A stretch of 64,000 nucleotides of DNA from assembly GCF_002797435.1 (NCBI RefSeq), contig NZ_PGEN01000001.1:3966501-4030500 (forward strand), read 5' to 3'. Source of the stretch: Sphingomonas koreensis. Its GTDB lineage: Bacteria > Pseudomonadota > Alphaproteobacteria > Sphingomonadales > Sphingomonadaceae. The first letter of the stretch is position 1. Each line of letters starts with the position of its first letter. A model generated the notes under the pieces. It saw only the letters and a program-made list of their open reading frames with translations, had not been told where the DNA came from and made no database searches. The position numbers and the translations under genes are program-made. This document shows positions 1 through 7,236 of this stretch, piece by piece.

Positions 1-1
1 G

Positions 2-1075
2 ATCCGCGATCCGCTGCGCTTCCAGCAGCGGCGCGACAGCGCCAGGCCGATCGTCACCGCGACGCTGCCGATCTATACCGGCGGGCAGATTTCCGGCACC
101 CAGGCCGGCGCGAAGGCACAGGTCGCGCAGGCGAGGGCGGACCAGGCGCTCGCGGTCGACAATGCGCTCGTTCAGCTGGTGAACGCCTATTACGGGCAGC
201 AGCTGGCGGAGCGGGCGCTGGGGGTACGCCGCGATGTTCTGACCGGTCTCGAGCGCCATGTGTCCGACGCGACGAAACTGGAACGCGAACGGTTCATCAG
301 CCGGGCGCAACGGCTGCAGGCCGAAGTCGCGCGCGACGATGCGGCGCGCGAATATGAAAAGGCGATCGCGGACCTAGCCACGGCGAACGCGGCACTTGCC
401 GGCCTGCTCCGCGCGCCTGCCGGGGTACGACCGATCAGTCCGCTGTTCATTATCTCGCACAGCCTTCCCCCTCTTGCGGTATTCAAGGCGGCGGCGCTCG
501 ACCACCACCCGCAGCTTGCCCGGCTGGAGGCGCTCGAGGATCAGGCGGCGGCCGGCGTCACGCTGCAGCAGAGCAAGCTGCGGCCGACGGTCTATGCATT
601 CGGCCAGTATAATTTCGACCGCCGGGATTCGCTGCTCACCGATCCGGACTGGTCCGTCGGGATCGGGGTCAAGTACAAGCTCGCCTCAGGCCTTGGCCGT
701 CGCCAGTCGGTTGAGGCCGCAAGGCAGGTCGCGGAGCAGGCAAGAGCGGGCGTCCGGGAGGCACGGACGCAGCTTGAGATCGGCGTCACCCAAGCCTGGT
801 ACGCGGTCGAGGCCGCACGGAAACGTTTCCTGCTTCTCGACGGCGCGGTGGCCTCGTCGCAGGAAAATCTGCGGCTGCAGACCTTGTCCTTCCGCGAGCA
901 GCAGGCGACGTCGCTCGACGTGATCGATGCCGAGCTGGGGCTGGGTCGCGTCCGCGTTCAGCGCGCGCAGGCGGCGAACGAATATGTGCAGGCGCTCGCC
1001 CAGTTGCTGAATGTCAGCGGGCAGATGTCGAAGATGCCGGACTATGTCGCACAGGCCGACAAGGTGATCCCATGA
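2..1075 (+). CDS. TolC-family outer-membrane efflux protein, 5' end missing
   Basis: The frame is open from the left window edge, so the signal peptide and the first part of the protein are missing; 357 residues remain. A PIYTGGQ motif near visible residue 23 is typical of the strand entering the barrel in TolC-type factors, and long Ala/Gln/Arg-rich helices around it match the two outer-membrane-efflux repeats. By family knowledge it forms the trimeric outer-membrane exit duct of a tripartite exporter. Its stop overlaps the ATG of the HlyD-type adaptor by four bases (ATGA), so it heads or belongs to the exporter operon that continues to 4489. An internal GTG at 179 also opens the frame but sits mid-domain and is not a real start. 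Confidence 0.9.
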   Translation: MRDPLRFQQRRDSARPIVTATLPIYTGGQISGTQAGAKAQVAQARADQALAVDNALVQLVNAYYGQQLAERALGVRRDVLTGLERHVSDATKLERERFISRAQRLQAEVARDDAAREYEKAIADLATANAALAGLLRAPAGVRPISPLFIISHSLPPLAVFKAAALDHHPQLARLEALEDQAAAGVTLQQSKLRPTVYAFGQYNFDRRDSLLTDPDWSVGIGVKYKLASGLGRRQSVEAARQVAEQARAGVREARTQLEIGVTQAWYAVEAARKRFLLLDGAVASSQENLRLQTLSFREQQATSLDVIDAELGLGRVRVQRAQAANEYVQALAQLLNVSGQMSKMPDYVAQADKVIP

Positions 1076-2187
1076 ACGAAGAGACGCCCGCAGAAGCCGC
1101 CAAGCCCGAGCCGCCCCCTCGTAAGGCTGTGGTGCCTGAAAAGCCGGAAGCTGCGCCCGCCCCGGCGACGGAGCCTGATCCCGTACCTGAAGCGGAGCCG
1201 GCACAGCGCGATCGGCCTCGCTGGTTGCTCCAGGTCATCGTCATTGCGATCATTGCAGCGCTCGGCACTGGCTTGTGGCTCAGCTACCGGCCCGTGCCCG
1301 ACCAGATTCAGGGCATGGTCGATGCGCGTGAGTTGCGCGTCACCAGCAAGGTGACCGGGCGAATCGCCGCATTCCATGTCGAGGAAGGCCAGGCGGTGCG
1401 TGCAGGGCAGCTGCTCTACACGATCACCAGCCCCGAAGTCGCCGCGAAGGAGCAGCAGGCCGGCGGCGCGCTTGCAGCAGCACAGGCGGTGGAGAGCAAG
1501 GCCGAGGAGGGCGCGCGGACCGAGGATATTCGCGCTGCCGAAGCCCAGTGGCGCCGTGCACAGGCTGCGGCTGATCTGGCCGGAGCGACGGCGGCGCGGA
1601 CTCAGCGGCTGTTCAACGAAGGCGTGATCGCCGGGCAGAAGGCGGACGAGGCGCGCACGAACGCCATCGCCTCCGCCGAAGCGGCCAAGGCCGCGCGCGC
1701 GCAATATGACCTGGCGCGTGCAGGTGCGCGGCGGCAGGACAAGGCGGCGGCGGCCGGGCAGGTGCAGCAGGCGCGCGGCGCTGCGGCGGAAGTCGCGGCA
1801 GCCGCGGCCGAGACGCGCATCCTTGCGCCATCGGACGGCGAAGTCGGCAAGCGCCTTGCCCAGCCGGGCGAGCTGGTGCCGCAGGGCTTTCCCGTCTTCC
1901 TGCTGACCGACGTGGCGCGGCCCTGGGTCACGCTCAACCTGCGCGAGGATCAGCTGCGCGGCCTTGCCCGCGGCGCCGAGATCAGCGGCACGATCCCGGC
2001 GCTCGGCCGGCAGCGCGCGCGCTTCCGCGTCGCCTATCTGGCGCCGGCGGGCGATTTCGCCACCTGGCGCGCGACCCGCCAATCTAGCGGGTTCGACGTC
2101 AAGAGCTTCGAGATCCGGGTGGTGCCGGTGGCGCCGATCCGCAATCTCAGACCCGGGATGACCGTGCTGTTCGACTGGCCGCAATGA
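1072..2187 (+). CDS. HlyD-family membrane fusion (adaptor) protein
   Basis: The product has 371 residues. A hydrophilic Pro/Glu-rich cytoplasmic leader (about 1-48) is followed by one membrane helix (about 51-71). A lipoyl-like half motif and an Ala-rich coiled-coil hairpin (about 105-225) follow, then the returning lipoyl/beta-barrel portion with the sequence APSDGEVGKRL. This is the layout of periplasmic adaptors that bridge an inner-membrane exporter and TolC. The ATG overlaps the TolC stop, and its own stop overlaps the next permease start (ATGA), which points to tight translational coupling. The closest architectural parallel is the YhiI-type adaptor that works with ABC-2 permeases. The substrate is not visible. 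Confidence 0.9.
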   Translation: MNEETPAEAAKPEPPPRKAVVPEKPEAAPAPATEPDPVPEAEPAQRDRPRWLLQVIVIAIIAALGTGLWLSYRPVPDQIQGMVDARELRVTSKVTGRIAAFHVEEGQAVRAGQLLYTITSPEVAAKEQQAGGALAAAQAVESKAEEGARTEDIRAAEAQWRRAQAAADLAGATAARTQRLFNEGVIAGQKADEARTNAIASAEAAKAARAQYDLARAGARRQDKAAAAGQVQQARGAAAEVAAAAAETRILAPSDGEVGKRLAQPGELVPQGFPVFLLTDVARPWVTLNLREDQLRGLARGAEISGTIPALGRQRARFRVAYLAPAGDFATWRATRQSSGFDVKSFEIRVVPVAPIRNLRPGMTVLFDWPQ

Positions 2188-3356
2188 AGCCAGCCGCCGC
2201 CTTTGCTGCGGGGTTCCGGCGGGAAGCGCGGTTCCTGCGGCACAGTTTCTGGGACCTGGCGCTGCTGACCTGGGTGCCCCTGCTGTTGCTTGCGGCGGTG
2301 GCGATCCAGCTTTCGGCGGGGGTCATGCGCGACCTGCCCATCATCGTCGTCGATCAGGACGGCAGCGGCATCGCGCGCGAGACCGCGCGGCGTCTGGACG
2401 CAGCACCTGGCCTTCGCGTCGCCGCGCTCGCGGGCGACATGAAAGAGGCCGAGCGTCTGGTGCGTGCGCGGCATGCCTATGCGGTGGTGCTGATCCCCAC
2501 CGGGACCGCACGCACCGTGATGCGCGGTGGAACCGCGCGCGTGCTCGCCTTCCACAATGCCAGCTACTCGACCGCGTCGGGGGCCGCGCTGCGCGAGATT
2601 GCGGGCGTGGTTCAGGCTTACGCCGCGAAGCTCGCGGCGGAGCAGTCCGCGATCGTCGCCGGGCCCGGCAAGGTCCGCCGCCCGCCGATCGCGGTCCAGT
2701 CGCGCATCCTGTTCAACCCGCAGGGAAGCTACGAACTCCAGCTGGTAGCGCTCATTCATCCGGCGCTGCTCCACCTCATCTTCATGGTCGCGGTCGCCGG
2801 CGCGCTGGGACGGGAACTGCGCGACGGCACCATCGGCGCGTGGATCGGCGAGACGGGCAAGGGAGAGGCCGCGATGCGGATCGCGGGCAAGATCGCGCCG
2901 TACTTCCTGGTCTTCATGGGCTGGGGCGCACTCGCGACCGCCTATCTCGCGCTTGGGCGGGGCTGGCCGGTGACGGGGAGCGTCGCGCTGCTGCTGGCGG
3001 GATATGCGGCAATGTACTTCGCCTATGTCGGGGTCGCGTTGCTGTTCGCCGGGCTGACCCTGTCGATGGGTTCGGCGCTGTCACTGACTGGCCTCTATGC
3101 CGGTGCCTCCTTCGCCTTTGCCGGGGCGATCTTTCCGATCGAGGCTGCCTCGGCCTTTGCGCAACTGTGGAGCGCCTTGCTTCCCTATACCGCCTTCGCC
3201 CAGTTGCTGGCGGAGCAATGGATGATGGGATCGCCGGTGGTGGTCTCGCTGCGGCATCTGCTGGTCATGCTGATCTTCCTCCCCGTCGGCCTCGCCATCG
3301 GCCTGCCGCGCTACATCGCCGCCGCGGCACAGCCCGACAGCTGGGGGCGCCGGTGA
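2184..3356 (+). CDS. ABC-2 type transporter permease (first of a pair)
   Basis: The 390-residue product has an N-terminal membrane helix (about 28-46), then a large periplasmic domain beginning VVDQDGSGIARETARRL, then five or six helices in the C-terminal half. This is the ABC2_membrane_3 arrangement of YhhJ-like permeases. It starts inside the adaptor stop (ATGA), and its stop overlaps the GTG of the second permease (GTGA). The two permeases are paralogous: both have the V-D-DHSG/DQDGSG segment after the first helix. No nucleotide-binding domain is fused to it and none is encoded in the operon, so the energy source is unclear. Permease identity is well supported; the substrate is unknown. 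Confidence 0.85.
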   Translation: MKPAAAFAAGFRREARFLRHSFWDLALLTWVPLLLLAAVAIQLSAGVMRDLPIIVVDQDGSGIARETARRLDAAPGLRVAALAGDMKEAERLVRARHAYAVVLIPTGTARTVMRGGTARVLAFHNASYSTASGAALREIAGVVQAYAAKLAAEQSAIVAGPGKVRRPPIAVQSRILFNPQGSYELQLVALIHPALLHLIFMVAVAGALGRELRDGTIGAWIGETGKGEAAMRIAGKIAPYFLVFMGWGALATAYLALGRGWPVTGSVALLLAGYAAMYFAYVGVALLFAGLTLSMGSALSLTGLYAGASFAFAGAIFPIEAASAFAQLWSALLPYTAFAQLLAEQWMMGSPVVVSLRHLLVMLIFLPVGLAIGLPRYIAAAAQPDSWGRR

Positions 3357-4489
3357 TCTGGCGCGGGTTCGCCGGTGCGTTCCGAACGATCCTGAGCGAT
3401 CGCAGCGCCCTGCTTCTGCTGATCGGATCGGCGATCCTCTATTCCTTCTTCTATCCCACCGCCTATTCGGGAGAGGTGCCGGAGCGGATGCCGGTGGTCT
3501 CGGTCGATCTCGATCATAGCGGATCGAGCCGGTCGCTCACGACCAAGCTCGCGGCGGTTCAGTCGGCTCGGCTCGTCGCGCGGCTGTCCTCGCCCGACGA
3601 AGCCGCGAAGTGGATCGCGGATCGTCGCGCCAGCGCTGCGGTGGTTATCCCGGCGGGGTTCGAACAGCGTATCCTGCGCGGCGAGCAGGGCAATGTCGCG
3701 CTATACGGTAACGGGGCCTATCTGTTGCGCAGCAGCACCGCGCTGGCCGGGGTGGGCAGCGCGATTGGCGCCTTTGGATTGGAGGCGGCGACCGGCCAGG
3801 CGATGGCGCTGGGTGCCCCTGCGCCGCCGCCGCTCGCATTGATCCAGCGGCCGCTGTTCAACACGCGCGAAGGCTATGGCAGCACGATCTTTCCCGGCGT
3901 GGCCTTTCTGATCATCCATCAGACACTGCTGATGGGGCTCGCGCTGCTGGCGGGCACGATCCGCGAACGGCACGGCATGCGGCGGCTGGCGCCAGCAACG
4001 CTGCTGGGTGTCGCGCTTGCCTTCTTCGTGATCGGCTGCGCCGACGTTGCCTATTTCACCGGCTTCGTCTTCTGGTTTCAGGACTATCCCCGGGCGCAGG
4101 GCAATATCGGTGTCTTGCTGGTGTCGGCGGCTGCGTTCATCGCCGCGACGGTGGCGGGGGCGCTTGCCTTGGCAAGTTTCTTCCGCACGCGCGAGCGGCC
4201 GATCCAGCTATGGATCGTCACCTCCGTTCCGATCTTCTTCCTGTCCGGTCTGTCCTGGCCGGTGGAGGCGACGCCGGACTGGCTCGCGATGCTCGGCCGC
4301 CTGCTTCCGACGACACCGGGCATCCATCTGATGGTCGGGGTCAACCAGATGGGGGCGTCGCTCACCGAGCAATGGCCGGAGCTGGTCAATCTCCTGGGGC
4401 TGACCCTGCTCTACGGAACGATCGCGTTCCTGCGCCTTGGCCGTTGGGGACGGCGCGAGGCCGAAAAGGGCGGGCCAGACAGCAGATAA
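3353..4489 (+). CDS. ABC-2 type transporter permease (second of a pair)
   Basis: I place the start at GTG 3353, which overlaps the preceding stop (GTGA) and begins VIWRGFAGAFRTILSDRSAL directly before the first membrane helix. The frame is open far upstream, but only in antiphase to the first permease. The product has 378 residues: one helix, a periplasmic domain starting SVDLDHSGSSRSL, then a six-helix ABC2_membrane_3 bundle. It would form a heterodimer with the product at 2184-3356 and work with the HlyD adaptor and TolC. The operon ends here; the next gene, cydA, lies about 145 bases downstream. Confidence 0.85.
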   Translation: MIWRGFAGAFRTILSDRSALLLLIGSAILYSFFYPTAYSGEVPERMPVVSVDLDHSGSSRSLTTKLAAVQSARLVARLSSPDEAAKWIADRRASAAVVIPAGFEQRILRGEQGNVALYGNGAYLLRSSTALAGVGSAIGAFGLEAATGQAMALGAPAPPPLALIQRPLFNTREGYGSTIFPGVAFLIIHQTLLMGLALLAGTIRERHGMRRLAPATLLGVALAFFVIGCADVAYFTGFVFWFQDYPRAQGNIGVLLVSAAAFIAATVAGALALASFFRTRERPIQLWIVTSVPIFFLSGLSWPVEATPDWLAMLGRLLPTTPGIHLMVGVNQMGASLTEQWPELVNLLGLTLLYGTIAFLRLGRWGRREAEKGGPDSR

Positions 4490-4516
4490 CCGGTTAGTCG
4501 CAATGAGCGAGTGCCC

Positions 4517-4545
4517 TGGACGATTTGTCCAAGACAATCTGTCCA
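4517..4545. promoter_or_regulatory. Overlapping inverted repeats upstream of cydA (candidate operator)
   Basis: The gap between the exporter and cydA holds TGGACGATTTGTCCA (4517-4531), an arm-5 inverted repeat. It overlaps TTGTCCAAGACAA (4525-4537), also arm 5, and a third TGTCCA half-site follows at 4540-4545. Dyads of this size suit a TetR- or MarR-type repressor. No regulator gene is adjacent, so the link to cydAB is inference from position only. Confidence 0.3.
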
Positions 4546-4634
4546 ATGGGATCGCCGCCCGGTTCGATCCAGGGATTGACCGGCACCCGAAGCCCGGCGC
4601 ATTCCAGGCGGGCAAGGGCATGAGGTTGGATTTC

Positions 4635-6044
4635 ATGTTCGAGGGCTTTGACCCGATCCTGCTGGCGCGGATCCAGTTTGCGTTCACCGTCAGCTTCCAC
4701 TTCGTCTTCCCCGCCTTCTCGATCGGGCTGGCGAGCTACCTTGCGGTGCTGGAAGGGCTTTGGCTCAAGACCGGCAAGCAGCTCTATCTCGACCTGTTCA
4801 AATTCTGGGTGAAGATCTTCGCCGTCGCATTCGCGATGGGTGTCGTGTCCGGGATCGTCATGTCCTATCAGTTCGGGACCAACTGGGCGGTATTCTCCGA
4901 CAAGGCTGGGCCGATCATCGGGCCGCTGATGGCCTATGAGGTGCTGACCGCCTTCTTCCTCGAGGCCGGCTTCCTCGGCGTGATGCTGTTCGGGATGAAC
5001 AAGGTGGGCCGGGGACTGCACTTCGCCTCCACCCTCGCGGTCTCGATCGGCACGCTGATCTCCGCCACCTGGATCCTCTCGGCGAACAGCTGGATGCACA
5101 CGCCGGTCGGGTTCGAGATCAACGCGGCGGGCCAGTTCGTCCCGTCGGGCAGCTGGTGGACGATCGTGTTCAACCCGAGCTTCCCCTATCGCCTAGCCCA
5201 CACGGTCATCGCCGCCTATCTTACCACCGCGTTCGTCGTCGGCGCGGTCGGGGCGTGGCATCTGCTCAAGGATCGCGCCGATCCGCATGCGCGGAAAATG
5301 TTCTCGATGGCGATGTGGATGGCGGCGATCGTCGCGCCGGTTCAGATCGTCGCAGGCGACATGCATGGTCTCAACACGCTTGAGCATCAGCCGGCCAAGG
5401 TGATGGCGATGGAGGGCCACTATCAGAGCCACCCGGACGGCGCGCCGCTGATCCTGTTCGGCATCCCCAATTCGGCCGAAAAGCGCGTCGACTATGCCGT
5501 CGAGATTCCCAAGGCTTCGTCGCTGATCCTGAAGCATGATGCGAACGCGCCGCTCGCCGGGCTCGACACGGTCGCACCACAAGACCAGCCGCCGGTCGGC
5601 ATCGTCTTCTGGTCGTTCCGCATCATGGTGGGCATGGGCATGGCGATGCTCTGCATCGGACTGTGGAGTCTGTTCGCGCGCTTCCGCAAGCGGCTGTACG
5701 ACTGGCCGCTGCTGCACCGCGCTGCGCTGGTGATGGGGCCATCCGGCTTCGTCGCGGTGCTGGCAGGATGGGTGACCACCGAGGTCGGGCGTCAGCCCTT
5801 CACCGTCTATGGCTTCCTGCGCACCGCCCATAGCGCGTCACCGTTGGAAGCGCCCGCAGTGGGCGCATCGTTGATCGCCTTCGTTCTGGTCTATTTCGCG
5901 GTGTTCGGCTTCGGCACCTGGTACATCCTCAAGCTGATGGCCAAGGGCGCGCATCGCGGCGAGGACGCCATCGACGTGGACGCACCGATCCGCACCGCCG
6001 GCATCACCCCCGGACCCGCACAGCGCCCGGAGGGCAAGCAATGA
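4635..6044 (+). CDS. cydA: Cytochrome bd ubiquinol oxidase subunit I (short-Q-loop type)
   Basis: This is subunit I of the bd quinol oxidase, which reduces oxygen with ubiquinol electrons in the inner membrane. I start at ATG 4635 (MFEGFDPILLARIQFAFTVS), nine bases after a GAGG; ATG 4620 is the alternative and adds five residues. Visible family signatures are the heme-ligand His22 in SFHFVFPAF, the segment GDMHGLNTLEHQPAK with MEGHY, and GRQPFTVYGFLRTAHSASPL. At 469 residues it is shorter than the E. coli protein (about 520), which fits the short Q-loop, CioA-like subgroup often associated with cyanide insensitivity. That last point is family knowledge, not shown here. The stop overlaps the cydB start (ATGA). 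Confidence 0.95.
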   Translation: MFEGFDPILLARIQFAFTVSFHFVFPAFSIGLASYLAVLEGLWLKTGKQLYLDLFKFWVKIFAVAFAMGVVSGIVMSYQFGTNWAVFSDKAGPIIGPLMAYEVLTAFFLEAGFLGVMLFGMNKVGRGLHFASTLAVSIGTLISATWILSANSWMHTPVGFEINAAGQFVPSGSWWTIVFNPSFPYRLAHTVIAAYLTTAFVVGAVGAWHLLKDRADPHARKMFSMAMWMAAIVAPVQIVAGDMHGLNTLEHQPAKVMAMEGHYQSHPDGAPLILFGIPNSAEKRVDYAVEIPKASSLILKHDANAPLAGLDTVAPQDQPPVGIVFWSFRIMVGMGMAMLCIGLWSLFARFRKRLYDWPLLHRAALVMGPSGFVAVLAGWVTTEVGRQPFTVYGFLRTAHSASPLEAPAVGASLIAFVLVYFAVFGFGTWYILKLMAKGAHRGEDAIDVDAPIRTAGITPGPAQRPEGKQ

Positions 6045-7051
6045 ACGCCGTCGATTTCGACCTCGCGACGGTGTGGGCGTTCATCATCGCCTTTGCGGTC
6101 TTCGCATACATCGTCATGGACGGGTTCGACCTCGGGATCGGTATCCTCTTTCCGACCTTCAAGGTCGGGCAGGAGCGCGATACCGCGATGAATTCGATCG
6201 CGCCGGTGTGGGACGGCAACGAAACCTGGCTGGTGCTGGGCGGCGGCGGGCTGATGGCGGCATTTCCGCTGGCCTATGGCGTGGTGATGACCGCGCTTTA
6301 CCCGCCGATCATCGCGATGGTGCTGGGGCTGGTGTTTCGCGGCGTCGCGTTCGAGGCGCGCTGGCGCGATCCTGATCACCGGCGCTGGTGGGACATCGCC
6401 TTTGCCGGCGGATCGATCGTCGCATCCTTCTGTCAGGGCGTCACGCTCGGCGCGATGCTTCAGGGTATCGCGATCGAGAACCGCGTCTATGCGGGCGGCT
6501 GGCTCGACTGGCTGACCCCGTTCAGCCTGCTGACCGGCGCCGGCGTGGTATGCGGCTATGCGCTGCTCGGTGCGACCTGGCTGATCTGGAAGACCGACGG
6601 CAGCATACAGGAGCGCGCCTTCCGCCTCGCCAAGCCCGCCGGCATCGCGACGCTGGCGGTGATCGGGCTGGTCAGCCTCGCGACGCTCAATCTCGATTAT
6701 GCTTATCGCGAGAAGTGGCTCGGTTATCCGGCGGTGCTGCTGACCGCTCAGGTGCCGCTGCTCACCGCGATCATCGCCTTCGCCTTCTACCGCTCGATCC
6801 GCAAGCGGCGCGAGGCGCGGCCTTTCTTCCTCGCGCTGGCGCTGTTCCTGATGAGCTTCATCGGTCTCGGCATCAGCATGTATCCCTATATCGTGCCGGA
6901 TCACCTCACGATCTGGGAGGCCGCGGCGCCCGCATCGAGCCAATGGTTCATGCTGGTCGGTGCGGTGGTACTGATCCCGATCATCCTCAGCTACACGGCC
7001 TTTTCCTACTGGGTTTTCCGCGGGAAGGTGACCGCAGAGGGATATCATTGA
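6041..7051 (+). CDS. cydB: Cytochrome bd ubiquinol oxidase subunit II
   Basis: The 336-residue product is a multi-helix membrane protein with the subunit II hallmark VMDGFDLGIGILFP near residue 25 and WDGNETWLVLGGGGL a little later. It pairs with CydA to form the bd oxidase. The ATG overlaps the cydA stop by four bases. No cydDC-type heme/thiol exporter follows in this window; the upstream ABC-2 permeases are a different family. Confidence 0.95.
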   Translation: MNAVDFDLATVWAFIIAFAVFAYIVMDGFDLGIGILFPTFKVGQERDTAMNSIAPVWDGNETWLVLGGGGLMAAFPLAYGVVMTALYPPIIAMVLGLVFRGVAFEARWRDPDHRRWWDIAFAGGSIVASFCQGVTLGAMLQGIAIENRVYAGGWLDWLTPFSLLTGAGVVCGYALLGATWLIWKTDGSIQERAFRLAKPAGIATLAVIGLVSLATLNLDYAYREKWLGYPAVLLTAQVPLLTAIIAFAFYRSIRKRREARPFFLALALFLMSFIGLGISMYPYIVPDHLTIWEAAAPASSQWFMLVGAVVLIPIILSYTAFSYWVFRGKVTAEGYH

Positions 7052-7053
7052 CG

Positions 7054-7176
7054 ATGGACGGCGAGGACGCAGGTCCCTGGTGGAAGCGAGTCGCCTGGCT
7101 GGTGGCGATCTGGGCGATGAGCCTCGCCGTGCTGGGCGCGGTCGCATTCGTCATCCGCTTCTGGCTCAGGGCCTGA
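7054..7176 (+). CDS. DUF2474-type micro-protein of the bd oxidase operon
   Basis: This 40-residue protein has a Trp-rich start (MDGEDAGPWWKRVAW) followed by one hydrophobic helix ending FWLRA. It begins two bases after the cydB stop. Tiny single-helix proteins of this kind (DUF2474, comparable in position to CydX) accompany cydAB/cioAB operons and are thought to be oxidase accessory subunits. An in-frame TTG at 7048 would add two residues and overlap the cydB stop. Confidence 0.75.
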   Translation: MDGEDAGPWWKRVAWLVAIWAMSLAVLGAVAFVIRFWLRA

Positions 7177-7236
7177 GCCAGATTGCTGCGCGCGGCAATC
7201 GATGCGACGATGCCTCCGCCTGGATGGAGTCGGATC

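Noticed and set aside
4437..4634. Upstream extension of the cydA frame
   Set aside because: It overlaps the permease end and has no similarity; family N-terminus and GAGG spacing support ATG 4635.
5891..7147. Open minus-strand frame across cydB
   Set aside because: Mirror of cydB; no start signals and a composition unlike a real protein.
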